Shown: positions 1-10,182, counted from the first letter of the stretch. The stretch is DNA of 64,000 nt from Actinoplanes subtropicus (GCF_000721705.1 NZ_JOJL01000008.1:186001-250000); one strand, 5' to 3'. A program made the numbers and translations. Notes: generated by a model from the sequence alone, not told the origin.

Positions 1-168
1 GTGGGCGACAAGGACTACCTGACCCCGGTGAGCCACTCCGAGGAGATCATCAAGCGGCTGCCCGACGCCCGCATGGTCAAGATCGAGGACAGCGGCCACG
101 TCGTGATGTTGGAGAAGTCGGACGAGGTCAACGCCGCGATGCTGCCCTTCGTGGAGAAGATCTCATGA
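1..168 (+). CDS. alpha/beta-hydrolase family protein, C-terminal end only
   Basis: Frame 1 is open from the window edge to a TGA at 166-168 and encodes the last 55 residues. The sequence (GDKDYLTPVSHSEEI, then the segment around GHVVMLEKSDEVN) is the usual C-terminus of an alpha/beta hydrolase. The acid residue follows GDKD and the catalytic His lies in DSGHVVMLE. The stop overlaps the tsaE ATG (ATGA), so the two are probably co-transcribed. From memory, a hydrolase between alr and tsaE is common in actinobacteria. The substrate cannot be inferred. Confidence 0.8.
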   Translation: MGDKDYLTPVSHSEEIIKRLPDARMVKIEDSGHVVMLEKSDEVNAAMLPFVEKIS

Positions 169-635
169 CTGGCGAAATGAAGCTCGCCACCGTCGAGGAG
201 ACACAAGCCTTCGGCAAACGGCTGGCCGCGATTCTGCGCGCCGGCGACCTGGTGCTGCTCACCGGCCCGCTCGGGGCCGGCAAGACGGCGCTCGTGCAGG
301 GCATCGGCGCCGGGCTCGGAGTGGCGGGCGCGATCACCTCGCCGACCTTCGTGATCGCCCGGCTGCATCGGGGCCCGGTCCCGCTGGTGCACGCCGACGC
401 GTACCGTCTCGGCGACCGGCCCGACCCGCGCGCCGAGATCGACGACCTCGACCTGGACGCCTCGGCCGAGGAGACGGTCACCGTCGTCGAGTGGGGCGCC
501 GGCCTGGTCGAGCAGCTCAACGACGAATACCTGCAGGTCCGGCTCGACCGGCTGGACGACGACACCCGAGTGGTGGAGCTGGTGCCGCACGGCGGCGACT
601 GGGCCGCCCGCATAGGACGACTGGAGACCACGTGA
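165..635 (+). CDS. tsaE: tRNA threonylcarbamoyladenosine biosynthesis ATPase TsaE
   Basis: A 156-residue P-loop protein of normal TsaE length. The Walker A motif GPLGAGKT lies near residues 34-41, followed by the family motif SPTFVIARLH and the typical HADAYRL segment. TsaE is the ATPase that works with TsaB and TsaD in the threonylcarbamoyl transfer that makes t6A37 on ANN-decoding tRNAs. It starts inside the preceding hydrolase stop (ATGA) and ends in a GTGA overlap with ung, so it sits in a tight operon whose later genes tsaB, rimI and tsaD follow after ung. Confidence 0.95.
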   Translation: MTGEMKLATVEETQAFGKRLAAILRAGDLVLLTGPLGAGKTALVQGIGAGLGVAGAITSPTFVIARLHRGPVPLVHADAYRLGDRPDPRAEIDDLDLDASAEETVTVVEWGAGLVEQLNDEYLQVRLDRLDDDTRVVELVPHGGDWAARIGRLETT

Positions 636-1306
636 ACCTGCCTGACCTGCTGCCGGCCGAGTGGCGGGACGAGTTGGCCCCCTTCCTGGACGCCGACGCG
701 ACCGCGGCGCTGGGCGCGTTCGTGGCCGCCGAGTACGCGGCGCACACGATCTATCCCCCGATCGAGGACCTGTTCGCGGCGTACCGGCTGTGCTCGCCGG
801 CCGAGACCCGGGTGCTGATCCTCGGGCAGGACCCCTACCACGGCCCGGGCCAGGCGCACGGGCTCAGCTTCAGCGTGCGCGACGGCGTACGGATCCCGCC
901 GTCGCTGCGCAACATCTTCAAGGAACTCGCCGAGGATGTCGGGGTCGCGCCGCCGACCTCCGGCGACCTCACCGGCTGGGCCCGGCAGGGCGTGCTGCTG
1001 CTCAACGCGGTCCTCACGGTTCGGGGCGGGGCTGCCGCTTCGCATGCCGGCAAGGGCTGGGAGGCGTTCACCGACGCCACGATCCGGGCGCTGAATGCCC
1101 GTACCGACCGGGTGGTTTTCCTGCTCTGGGGTGGCTACGCCCGGAAGAAGGCCGCCCTGATCACCAACCCGGCGCACGCCGTGCTCGAGGCCGGCCATCC
1201 CAGCCCGCTCAACCGGGAGGGCTTCCGCGGGGTCCGCCCGTTCAGCGCGGCCAACAAGGCGCTCGCCGACGGCGGCCGCCCGCTGGTCGACTGGGATCCG
1301 CGTTAG
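632..1306 (+). CDS. ung: uracil-DNA glycosylase, family 1
   Basis: Excises uracil from DNA as the first step of base-excision repair. The protein is 224 residues, standard for family 1. The water-activating motif GQDPYH has its catalytic Asp at about residue 67, and the C-terminal HPSPLN motif has its His at about residue 189. The GTG at 632 was chosen because it overlaps the tsaE stop (GTGA) and gives the expected N-terminus VNLPDLLPAEW; an upstream extension in the same frame would run back through tsaE. It lies inside the t6A operon between tsaE and tsaB, which is an unusual position. Confidence 0.95.
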   Translation: MNLPDLLPAEWRDELAPFLDADATAALGAFVAAEYAAHTIYPPIEDLFAAYRLCSPAETRVLILGQDPYHGPGQAHGLSFSVRDGVRIPPSLRNIFKELAEDVGVAPPTSGDLTGWARQGVLLLNAVLTVRGGAAASHAGKGWEAFTDATIRALNARTDRVVFLLWGGYARKKAALITNPAHAVLEAGHPSPLNREGFRGVRPFSAANKALADGGRPLVDWDPR

Positions 1307-1315
1307 GGTCGGCTC

Positions 1316-1969
1316 GTGCTCGTACTCGCCTTGGACACCGCGACCCCCGCGTCGACGGCCGCGCTGGTGGAGGTCACCGCCGACGGCCTGCGCGGGGTCG
1401 CCGAGCGGCGCACCGTCGACCCCCGAGCGCACGGCGAGAAACTGGCGCCCGAGATCGCCGCGATCCTGGCCGACCACGACGTCCGGCCGCGCGACCTGAC
1501 CGCGATCGTGGCCGGCGTCGGGCCGGGCCCCTTCACCGGCCTGCGGGTCGGGCTGGCGACGGCCGCGAGCATGGCGCAGGCGCTGGACATTCCGACGTAC
1601 GGCGTGTGCTCGCTGGACGGTCTGGGCCGGGCCGCCGGGCCGGGCCGGGTGCTGGTCGCCACCGACGCGCGCCGAAAGGAGATCTACTGGGCGGCCTATG
1701 TGGACGGTGAGCGCGTCGAGGGCCCGGAGGTGAGCAAGCCGTTCCCCGTACGGGAGCAAGAAAGGGTGGTGGGCGAGGGCGGCCTCAAATATGGCGACAT
1801 CTTCGGCGTACCGGTGGAAGAGCATTTGCTTTATCCACCCGGCGCGGCCCTCGTCGCCCTCGCGGCCGACCGGATTAGCCGGGCCGCGCCGAGCGAGCCA
1901 CTCACGCCCCTCTACCTGCGGCGCCCCGACGCGGTCGAGCCGACGACCCGGAAATCCGTGCTGACTTGA
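1316..1969 (+). CDS. tsaB: tRNA threonylcarbamoyladenosine biosynthesis protein TsaB
   Basis: A 217-residue ASKHA-fold protein, the scaffold partner of TsaD in the bacterial t6A complex. It opens with LVLALDTATPASTAAL and contains GVGPGPFTGLRVGLATA, both diagnostic of TsaB. The GTG start lies 9 nt after the ung stop. Its TGA overlaps the ATG of rimI (TGATG), so translational coupling is likely. Confidence 0.94.
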   Translation: MLVLALDTATPASTAALVEVTADGLRGVAERRTVDPRAHGEKLAPEIAAILADHDVRPRDLTAIVAGVGPGPFTGLRVGLATAASMAQALDIPTYGVCSLDGLGRAAGPGRVLVATDARRKEIYWAAYVDGERVEGPEVSKPFPVREQERVVGEGGLKYGDIFGVPVEEHLLYPPGAALVALAADRISRAAPSEPLTPLYLRRPDAVEPTTRKSVLT

Positions 1970-2403
1970 TGCAGATACAACGTTTCCGCTGGTGGCACAT
2001 CGCCGAGGTGCTGCCGATCGAGAAGGACCTGTTCGGCGCCGAGAAGTGGTCGCCGGCGATGTTCTGGAACGAGTTGGCCCAGCGCAACTTCTACATCGTC
2101 GCGGTCGACGGCGACGAGTTGCTCGGCTACGCCGGGCTGGCCGCGACCGGCGACGAGTCCTGGGTGCAGAACATCGCGGTGCGCCGCACGGCCCAGCGCC
2201 GCGGCGTCGGCCGGACGATGCTCGAGGCGCTGCTCGCCGAGGCCGAACGGCGCGGCATCCGGAAGACGTTGCTGGAGGTCGCCGTGGACAACGCGCCGGC
2301 CCAGCGGCTCTACGCGACCTACGATTTCGAGCCGGTCGGCATCCGGCGCGGCTACTACCAACCCAGCAACACGGACGCCCTGGTGATGATGCGCGATGCC
2401 TGA
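1969..2403 (+). CDS. rimI: ribosomal-protein-alanine N-acetyltransferase RimI
   Basis: A GNAT-fold acetyltransferase of 144 residues. Motif A is [18 protein letters not shown] (acetyl-CoA pyrophosphate loop R/Q-x-x-G-x-G/A), followed by [21 protein letters not shown]. RimI acetylates the N-terminal Ala of ribosomal protein S18 and perhaps other N-termini. It is encoded between tsaB and tsaD, as in many actinobacteria. The ATG at 1969 overlaps the tsaB stop; a TTG one codon earlier (1966) is also possible. The gene overlaps tsaD by 8 nt. Confidence 0.9.
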   Translation: MQIQRFRWWHIAEVLPIEKDLFGAEKWSPAMFWNELAQRNFYIVAVDGDELLGYAGLAATGDESWVQNIAVRRTAQRRGVGRTMLEALLAEAERRGIRKTLLEVAVDNAPAQRLYATYDFEPVGIRRGYYQPSNTDALVMMRDA

Positions 2404-3448
2404 CGAGCCCCTGGTCCTCGGGATCGAGACCTCCTGCGACGAGACCGGCGTGGGCATCGTGCGCGGGCACACGCTGCTAGCCGACGCGCTGGCGTCCAGT
2501 GTGGACCAGCATGCCCGGTTCGGCGGCGTCGTGCCCGAGGTGGCCAGCCGCGCCCACCTGGAAGCGATCGTGCCCACCATGCGGCGCGCGCTCGACGATG
2601 CCGGGGTGACCCTGGCCGACGTGGACGCGATCGCGGTGACCAGCGGACCCGGCCTGGCCGGCGCGCTGCTGGTGGGGGTGGCCGCGGCCAAGGGCTATGC
2701 ACTGGCCGCGGAGAAGCCGGTCTACGGCGTCAACCACCTGGCCGCGCACGTGGCGGTGGACACGCTGGAGCACGGCCCGCTGCCCGAGCCCGCGGTCGCG
2801 ATGCTGGTCTCCGGCGGGCACTCGTCGCTGCTGCTGGTCGACGACCTGACCACCGGCGTGACCCCGCTCGGTGCGACCATCGACGACGCGGCCGGGGAGG
2901 CGTTCGACAAGGTGGCGCGGCTGCTGGGGCTCGGTTTCCCAGGCGGCCCGGTGATCGATCGGCGGGCGCGCGAGGGTGATCCCGGCAAGATCGCGTTTCC
3001 GCGTGGGCTGACCGCGCTGAAGGATCTCGCCGCGCACCGCTTCGACTTCTCCTTCTCCGGGCTGAAGACCGCGGTCGCCCGCTGGGTGGAGGCGCGCGAG
3101 CGGGACGGCGAGCCGGTGCCGGTGGCCGACGTGTCGGCGAGCTTCCAGGAGGCGGTCTGCGACGTGCTGACCGCCAAGGCGATCGATGCCTGCCTGGCCA
3201 ACGGCGTGCGGACCCTGGTGATCGGCGGAGGCGTCGCGGCCAACTCCCGCCTGCGGGTGCTTGCCGAACAAAGAGCGGAAAAGCACAAGATTGCCGTACG
3301 CGTGCCACGCCCGTCCCTGTGTACCGACAACGGCGCCATGGTGGCCGCCCTCGGCTCGCGACTGGTCGCCGCCGGGGTCGCGCCGTCGCGTCTCGATCTG
3401 CCCGCCGATTCCTCAATGGCATTGACCTCGGTCAGCGTAGCGGGGTAG
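2396..3448 (+). CDS. tsaD: tRNA N6-adenosine threonylcarbamoyltransferase TsaD (Kae1/Gcp family)
   Basis: The catalytic subunit that transfers threonylcarbamoyl from TC-AMP to A37. It is 350 residues, the full usual length. The N-terminus [17 protein letters not shown] and the metal-binding HLAAHV segment (two His) are present, as are [12 protein letters not shown], the [22 protein letters not shown] stretch and the C-terminal metal-ligand motif CTDNGAM. It starts 8 nt inside rimI and closes the t6A operon. Confidence 0.96.
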   Translation: MPDEPLVLGIETSCDETGVGIVRGHTLLADALASSVDQHARFGGVVPEVASRAHLEAIVPTMRRALDDAGVTLADVDAIAVTSGPGLAGALLVGVAAAKGYALAAEKPVYGVNHLAAHVAVDTLEHGPLPEPAVAMLVSGGHSSLLLVDDLTTGVTPLGATIDDAAGEAFDKVARLLGLGFPGGPVIDRRAREGDPGKIAFPRGLTALKDLAAHRFDFSFSGLKTAVARWVEARERDGEPVPVADVSASFQEAVCDVLTAKAIDACLANGVRTLVIGGGVAANSRLRVLAEQRAEKHKIAVRVPRPSLCTDNGAMVAALGSRLVAAGVAPSRLDLPADSSMALTSVSVAG

Positions 3449-3457
3449 GAAGCCAGC

Positions 3458-3712
3458 ATGATCGCGAGGATGTGGGAGGTGCGGGCCTCGGCCAGCGGCT
3501 TCGACGAGCTGCTGACCTGGGTCTGCGACGTGGCAGTGCCCCGGATCGAGGTGCTGCCGCAGCACGTGTCGAGCGAGGTGTTCTCGTCGACCGACCGCCG
3601 GATCGTGGTCATCTCGAAGTGGCGCAACAGCCCGGAAAGCCTGCTCACGCCGCCGGCCAAGCTGGTCGCGCGGGCGCCGCACGTCTGGGATTTCAGCCCC
3701 GTCGACCGCTGA
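3458..3712 (+). CDS. conserved hypothetical small protein
   Basis: An 84-residue soluble protein starting at ATG, 9 nt after tsaD, so it is probably translated from the same message. It has no signal peptide or membrane segment. The sequence contains an evenly mixed alpha/beta pattern (VRASASGFDELLTWV, then RRIVVISKWRNS), which could be a small ferredoxin-like or dimeric barrel fold, but this is a guess from pattern only. I do not recognise a function. Codon use matches the neighbours. Confidence 0.75.
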   Translation: MIARMWEVRASASGFDELLTWVCDVAVPRIEVLPQHVSSEVFSSTDRRIVVISKWRNSPESLLTPPAKLVARAPHVWDFSPVDR

Positions 3713-3772
3713 CCGCGGGCCGGGAAAACGCGTCGCGTTCTGTCGTACCCCGCCCGTAACGTCGGGGCCCTG

Positions 3773-5464
3773 ATGACGCAGCTGCCCGACGCCGACCCCG
3801 GCGTTCCCGACGACCGGTCCGCCAGCCGTTACCTCGGTTGGCTGGTCCGGCGTTACCGGTTGCCCGTGCTCGGCGCGCTCGTGATGGGCGTCGTTTGGAT
3901 GCTGTTCCAGGCCTTCGTGCCGGCCGTCGTGGGCAAGGCGATCGACGCGGCGACCCGGCACGACCGCGACGACCTGATGCTCTGGTGCCTCGTGCTGTTC
4001 CTGATCGGAGCCGGCCAGGCCTGGAGCGGGATCGTCCGCCACCGCATCACGGTGGTCAATTTCCTGAGGGCCGCGTTCGTCACCGTGCAGCTGGTGGTGC
4101 GCCAGGCGGGCCGGCTCGGCTCGGCGCTGTCCCGCCGGCTCGACACCGGCGAGGTGGTGGCGATCGGAACGGCCGACATCCGGGCGGTCGGTTCGGCCGT
4201 CGAAATCATTGCCCGCGGCGTCGGCTCGCTGGTCGCGGTGGTCACCGTCACGGTGATTCTGCTGGTCACGTCGGTGCCGCTCGGCCTGGTCGTGGTGCTC
4301 GGCGTGCCGATCCTGATGGCCGTGGTCGGCCTGCTGATCAAGCCGCTGCACCATCGGCAGCAGATCACCCGCGCGCAGCAGGGCCTGCTCACCGGGCGCG
4401 CGGCCGACCTGGTCAGCGGCCTGCGTGTGCTGCGCGGGGTGGGTGGCGAGGCGGTGCTGGCCGAGCGCTACCGGGTCGAGTCCCAGTCGCTGCGGGCGGC
4501 GGGGGTGCGTACGGCGCGGGTCGAGTCGCTGCTCGAGGCGGCCCAGGTGCTGCTGCCCGGCGTCTTCCTGGTGCTGGTCACCTGGCTCGGCGCGCGTTTC
4601 GCGCTGACCGGGCAGGTCACGGTGGGCCAGTTGGTCTCCTTCTACGCGTACGCGGCCTTCCTGGTCACCCCGCTGCGCCAGCTCACCGAGGCGCTCGACA
4701 AGCTCACCCGCGGCCACGTCGCCGGCCGCCGCGTGGTGACCATGCTGACCGCGACCACCGACCTGCCCGACCCGGCGTCCCCGGCCGCGCCGGAAAGCTT
4801 CGCGGGCGACCTGGCCGACCCGCGGTCCGGTGTGGTCATTCGCCCCGGCGAGATCACCGCGATCGTCTCCGCGCAGCCCGCCGAGGCGGCGCTGATCGCC
4901 GACCGGCTGGGGCGGTATGCGGAGGGCGGCACGGTCGGCGGCCGCCCCTTGGACCAGTTCGCGATGGCCACCGTCCGCGAGCGGATCCTGGTGGCGGACA
5001 ACGACGCGCACCTCTTCTCCGGCCCGCTGCGCTCCGATCTGGATCCGGAGGGCAGCGGCCGCCTGCCGGCCGCGCTGCACACCGCGGCGGCGGCCGACAT
5101 CGTCGAGGCGCTGCCCGACGGGCTGGATAGCGAGGTCGCCGAGCGTGGCCGGTCGTTCTCCGGCGGCCAGCAGCAGCGGCTGCGGCTGGCCCGGGCGCTG
5201 GTCGCCGACCCCGACACGCTGATCCTGGTCGAGCCGACCAGCGCGGTCGACGCGCACACCGAGGCCCGCATCGCCGAGCGGCTGATCGCCGCCCGGGCCG
5301 GGCGCACCACGGTGATCTGCACGTCCAGCCCGCTGGTGCTCGACCGCACCGACCGGGTCTGCTTCGTCGAGGCGGGGCGGCTGGTCGCGGCGGGCCGTCA
5401 CCACGGCCTGCTCGACACCGAGCCCCGCTACGCCCGCACGGTGCTCCGGGCGGACCAGCCATGA
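3773..5464 (+). CDS. ABC exporter half-transporter with degenerate nucleotide-binding domain (subunit 1 of a heterodimer)
   Basis: A 563-residue protein with an N-terminal six-helix transmembrane domain (about residues 25-320) and a C-terminal ATPase domain. The ATPase domain has lost its nucleotide-binding residues: where the Walker A loop should be (about residues 366-374) the sequence is SAQPAEAAL, so the Lys and Ser/Thr are missing. The Q-loop Gln is Asn (VADND), the Walker B Asp is Val486 (LILVEPTSAVD, Glu487 kept) and the switch His is Ser518. The signature motif FSGGQQQR (462-469) is intact. A TAACGT -10-like box at 3757 lies 10 nt before the ATG. The stop overlaps the start of subunit 2 (ATGA). 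Substrate unknown; multidrug or lipid export is typical of the class. Confidence 0.9.
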   Translation: MTQLPDADPGVPDDRSASRYLGWLVRRYRLPVLGALVMGVVWMLFQAFVPAVVGKAIDAATRHDRDDLMLWCLVLFLIGAGQAWSGIVRHRITVVNFLRAAFVTVQLVVRQAGRLGSALSRRLDTGEVVAIGTADIRAVGSAVEIIARGVGSLVAVVTVTVILLVTSVPLGLVVVLGVPILMAVVGLLIKPLHHRQQITRAQQGLLTGRAADLVSGLRVLRGVGGEAVLAERYRVESQSLRAAGVRTARVESLLEAAQVLLPGVFLVLVTWLGARFALTGQVTVGQLVSFYAYAAFLVTPLRQLTEALDKLTRGHVAGRRVVTMLTATTDLPDPASPAAPESFAGDLADPRSGVVIRPGEITAIVSAQPAEAALIADRLGRYAEGGTVGGRPLDQFAMATVRERILVADNDAHLFSGPLRSDLDPEGSGRLPAALHTAAAADIVEALPDGLDSEVAERGRSFSGGQQQRLRLARALVADPDTLILVEPTSAVDAHTEARIAERLIAARAGRTTVICTSSPLVLDRTDRVCFVEAGRLVAAGRHHGLLDTEPRYARTVLRADQP

Positions 5465-7248
5465 GCGGCCTATTGCCGGTGGCCGACAACGTCCAGGTCC
5501 GGCGGTACGTGGTGGAGCTGTTCCGCCGTCACCCGCGGGCCCTCGGCGGCGCGGTCGCGCTGCACGTGGCGGCCGCGATCGCCGGGCTGGTCGGGCCGCG
5601 CCTGCTGGGCGAGCTGGTGGAGAGCCTGCAGCACGGGGGTGGCGCCGCGGCGATCGACCGGCTGGGGCTGCTGATCGCCGGGTTCGTGCTGGTGCAGGCG
5701 GTGCTGACCCGCTTCGCGCACCTGGCGTCGGCGCGGCTCGGCGAGGGGGTGCTGGCCCGGCTGCGCGAGGAGTTCGTCGAGCGCGTCCTCGCCCTGCCGC
5801 TGTCCACCGTGGAGCGGGCCGGCAGCGGTGACCTGCTGACCCGTACGACCAGGGATGTGGACGCGCTCTCCCGGTGCGTGCGGCTGGCCGTGCCGGAAAC
5901 GATGATCGCGCTGATCACGGTCGCGCTGGTGGTCGGCGCGCTGGTCGTGGTCACCCCGCTGCTGGCGCTGCCGCTGCTGATCGCCGTGCCGATCCTGGTC
6001 GGCGGCACCCGGTGGTACCTGCGTCGCGCGCCCGCGGCGTACCTGGCGCAGAACGCCCGCTATTCGCTGGTCACCGACGGCCTCGCCGAGACGGTCGACG
6101 GCGCCCGCACGGTGGACGCGCTGCGCCGCCGGCGGGAACGCGTCGAGCGGACCGACCGGGACCTGCACCGCACCTGGCTCAGCGAGCGGTACACCCGGTT
6201 TCTGCGGACCGTCTGGTACCCGATGGTCGAGGTCGGCTACGTGCTGCCGGTGGTGGCGACGCTGCTGGTGGGCGGCCTGCTCTACCTGCGCGGCACGGTC
6301 ACGCTCGGCCAGCTGACCGCGGCGGTGATCTACGTGCAGCTCCTGATCGACCCGGTCGACCGGCTGCTGAGCTGGCTCGACGAGCTGCAGGTCGGGGCGG
6401 CGTCGCTGGCCCGGCTGCTGGGCGTGGCGGAAAGCGATCCCGAGCGATCCGAGGCCGAGGTGCCGGTCCCGGCCGGGGGAAGAATGGAGGTGCGCGGGCT
6501 GCGCTTCGGGTACACGCCCGGGCGCGAGGTGCTGCACGGGATCGACCTGACCCTCGAGCCGGGGGAGCGGCTGGCCATCGTCGGGCCGTCCGGGGCCGGC
6601 AAGTCCACGCTCGGGCGGCTGCTGGCCGGCGTGCACCAGGCCGGCGCCGGCACGATCACGGTGGGTGGGGTGCCGCTCGGTGACCTGCCGCTCGACCGGT
6701 TGCGGGCCGAGGTGGCCCTGGTCAGCCAGGAACACCACGTCTTCATCGGCTCGGTGTGGGAGAACGTCGCGATGGTCCGGCCGGGCGCGGCCGAGGCGGA
6801 GGTGCGTTCGGCGCTGGCGGCGGTGCACGCGCTCGACTGGGCGCTCGCGTTGCCGAAAGGGTTGGCGACCGAGGTGGGCGCCGGCGGCCATCAGCTCTCC
6901 GCGGCGCAGGCCCAGCAGGTCGCGCTGGCCCGGCTCGTCCTGGCCGACCCGCACACGCTGGTGCTGGACGAGGCGACGTCGCTGCTCGACCCGCGGGCGG
7001 CGCGCGATCTGGAACGTTCACTGGCGGCGGTGCTGCGCGGGCGCACGGTGGTGGCGATCGCGCACCGGCTCTTCTCGGCGCACGACGCCGACCGGGTGGC
7101 GGTGGTCGAGGACGGGCGGATCACCGAGCTCGGCTCGCACGACGAACTGGTCGCGGCGAACGGTCCGTACGCGTCGCTGTGGCGCTCGTGGCACGGCGAG
7201 CGCACCCCGGAGGACACCGACGAGCCGCTGGCGCGACTCACCGAGTAA
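5461..7248 (+). CDS. ABC exporter half-transporter (subunit 2, Walker-competent, degenerate signature)
   Basis: A 595-residue protein with a six-helix transmembrane domain (about residues 25-320) and an ATPase domain. Walker A GPSGAGKST (Lys381), the Q-loop (VSQEHH), Walker B LVLDEATS with its Glu, and the switch His (IAHRL) are all intact. The signature motif is LSAAQ (479-483) instead of LSGGQ. With subunit 1 this predicts one canonical ATP site (Walker A of this subunit with the signature of subunit 1) and one dead site. It is translationally coupled to subunit 1. Its 3' end (gcgcgactcaccgag) resembles the repeat unit that fills the following intergenic region. Confidence 0.93.
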   Translation: MSGLLPVADNVQVRRYVVELFRRHPRALGGAVALHVAAAIAGLVGPRLLGELVESLQHGGGAAAIDRLGLLIAGFVLVQAVLTRFAHLASARLGEGVLARLREEFVERVLALPLSTVERAGSGDLLTRTTRDVDALSRCVRLAVPETMIALITVALVVGALVVVTPLLALPLLIAVPILVGGTRWYLRRAPAAYLAQNARYSLVTDGLAETVDGARTVDALRRRRERVERTDRDLHRTWLSERYTRFLRTVWYPMVEVGYVLPVVATLLVGGLLYLRGTVTLGQLTAAVIYVQLLIDPVDRLLSWLDELQVGAASLARLLGVAESDPERSEAEVPVPAGGRMEVRGLRFGYTPGREVLHGIDLTLEPGERLAIVGPSGAGKSTLGRLLAGVHQAGAGTITVGGVPLGDLPLDRLRAEVALVSQEHHVFIGSVWENVAMVRPGAAEAEVRSALAAVHALDWALALPKGLATEVGAGGHQLSAAQAQQVALARLVLADPHTLVLDEATSLLDPRAARDLERSLAAVLRGRTVVAIAHRLFSAHDADRVAVVEDGRITELGSHDELVAANGPYASLWRSWHGERTPEDTDEPLARLTE

Positions 7249-7470
7249 AGGAGGCAGCGCGGCGCGACTCGGCGAGCGGTGGCGGCGGCTCAGCGGCCAG
7301 CGCGACTCAGCGGGCGAGGGCGGCAGCTCAGCGCCGGCGCGACTCAGCGCGTGAGGCGGCTCAGCGATGTTCGGCGGCCCCGCTGAGGGCGGCGGCTCGG
7401 CGCGACGCACCGAGTATGGGCGGCGCGACCCACCGACTTTGGGCGGCGCGGCTCAGCGGGTGAGGGCGAT
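7240..7470. repeat. degenerate short-period GC-rich repeat patch
   Basis: The 204-nt gap between the ABC exporter and the DUF1707 gene is built from roughly ten imperfect copies of an element of about 18-20 nt. The core reads ggcgcgactcagcg or ggcggctcagcg, often followed by ggtga or ggcga. A unit-like sequence also forms the last codons of the ABC gene (gcgcgactcaccgag), and another covers the stop of the DUF1707 gene (gcggctcagcgggtgaggg). No coding potential is credible here: all frames give low-complexity Arg/Ala strings. Confidence 0.7.
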
Positions 7471-7734
7471 GAAGATGCCCAGCACGACCAGCGTGGCCGC
7501 GGCGATGGCGAAGAGCAGGAGCAGGTCGCGGCGCGGGCCCTCACCGTCGGCCGCGTCGGCCGCGTCAGCCGGCAGGTCGTGCACGACGGCGGCCAGGTCG
7601 TCGAGGGTCCGGGCGTCGTGTGCGAGCTGGGCGCGCTCGGCGAACTCGTCCAGCGTGAGCCGGCCGGCGCCGGTGTGCCGCTCGAGCGCGGCCACGATCC
7701 GCTGCCGATCGTCGTCGGAGGCCCGGATAGTCAC
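7453..7734 (-). CDS. DUF1707 (SHOCT-like) domain membrane protein
   Basis: A 93-residue protein. Residues 3-55 match the DUF1707 pattern: RASDDDRQRIVAALERHTG, GRLTLDEFAERAQLA, then ARTLDDLAAVVHDLP. This is followed by a short acidic linker and one transmembrane helix near the C-terminus (LLLLFAIAAATLVVLGIFIAL). The family is common in actinobacteria and of unknown function, usually tied to membrane or regulatory proteins. The GTG start at 7734 is the only reasonable one. Its stop codon lies within a unit of the adjacent repeat patch. Confidence 0.85.
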   Translation of the reverse strand: MTIRASDDDRQRIVAALERHTGAGRLTLDEFAERAQLAHDARTLDDLAAVVHDLPADAADAADGEGPRRDLLLLFAIAAATLVVLGIFIALTR

Positions 7735-7853
7735 GGCCGCACTCTACCGCCGCCGCGCCGCCGGGAAGGAGCGGCGAGGGCTGAGCGGCGCCCGCCCACC
7801 GCACGGGAACTCGGCGGTCGCCTCCGCGGCCTGCTCGATACCCCGGGCTTCGC

Positions 7854-7961
7854 GTCGCCGAGTGGATCCGCCGCGGCGGCCAGCAGCAGCTTCCGGGTCG
7901 TCGGCGGCAGCGACCGCACCCGCCGCGCGAAGCTCCGCTCGATCTGGTTCGCCAGCGGCTG
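7854..7961 (-). pseudogene. remnant of a LuxR-type (AAA/NB-ARC-like) transcriptional regulator
   Basis: Reading the minus strand gives PLANQIERSFARRVRSLPP followed by TTRKLLLAAAADPLGD. This is the stereotyped segment after the ATPase domain of large LuxR-family regulators (usually E-x-S-F-x-R-R-V-x-x-LP-x-x-TR-x-LLL-x-AAADP-x-GD). The match stops abruptly on both sides into unrelated Arg/Pro-rich sequence and no P-loop or LuxR helix-turn-helix is nearby. I infer a short decayed fragment of a gene otherwise deleted. It lies between the groEL terminator and DUF1707. Confidence 0.55.
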
Positions 7962-7976
7962 GGCGTGGTGGAACGC

Positions 7977-8005
7977 GGAAGGGCGCGCCAGTGGCGCGCC
8001 CTTCC
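7977..8005 (-). terminator. groEL intrinsic terminator-like hairpin
   Basis: A perfect 13-bp inverted repeat (ggaagggcgcgcc at 7977-7989 and its complement at 7993-8005) with a 3-nt loop, 15 nt beyond the groEL stop. There is no strong U-tract, which is usual for actinobacterial terminators. Confidence 0.8.
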
Positions 8006-8019
8006 GGTGATACAGCGGA

Positions 8020-9678
<1,659 letters not shown>

Positions 9679-9739
9679 TCAAGCACCACCGCCCTGACCC
9701 AAGAGGAAATGGGCCAGGGCGGTGCGCACTGTCAGTAGG

Positions 9740-10048
9740 TCACTTCTCGATGACCGCGAGGACGTCGCGGGCGGAGAGCACCAGGTACTCCTCGCCGGCG
9801 TACTTGACCTCGGTGCCGCCGTACTTCGAGTAGAGGACCGTGTCGCCGACCTGGACGTCAACCGGAACGCGGTTGCCCTTGTCGTCGATGCGGCCCGGGC
9901 CCACAGCGAGGACGGTGCCCTCCTGCGGCTTCTCCTTGGCGGTGTCGGGGATCACGATGCCCGACGCCGTGGTGGTCTCAGCCTCGTTCGCCTGGACCAC
10001 GATGCGGTCCTCGAGCGGCTTGATCGCAACCTTGGTCGCGGTAGTCAC
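9740..10048 (-). CDS. groES: 10-kDa co-chaperonin GroES
   Basis: A 102-residue co-chaperonin that caps the GroEL ring. It contains the roof and mobile-loop segments ([37 protein letters not shown]) and ends [12 protein letters not shown]. The GTG at 10048 is preferred because AGGAGG ends 8 nt upstream of it. The ATG six bases earlier (10054, adding Met-Pro) is only 2 nt from the same Shine-Dalgarno, although that form may be the one annotated in relatives. It is first in the groES-groEL operon and controlled by two CIRCE operators. Confidence 0.95.
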   Translation of the reverse strand: MTTATKVAIKPLEDRIVVQANEAETTTASGIVIPDTAKEKPQEGTVLAVGPGRIDDKGNRVPVDVQVGDTVLYSKYGGTEVKYAGEEYLVLSARDVLAVIEK

Positions 10049-10182
10049 GGGCATACCCTCCTGGGTACAGGTTCCGCCGGCCAAGAGTTTTGGCCGGTCT
10101 GATGCCTCATGCCACCGGGCGGGGCCGTCGTCGCGGGTGCCGGTCCGCCTGGTGCCTAACCGTCCACCCGTCGGGTGACCGG

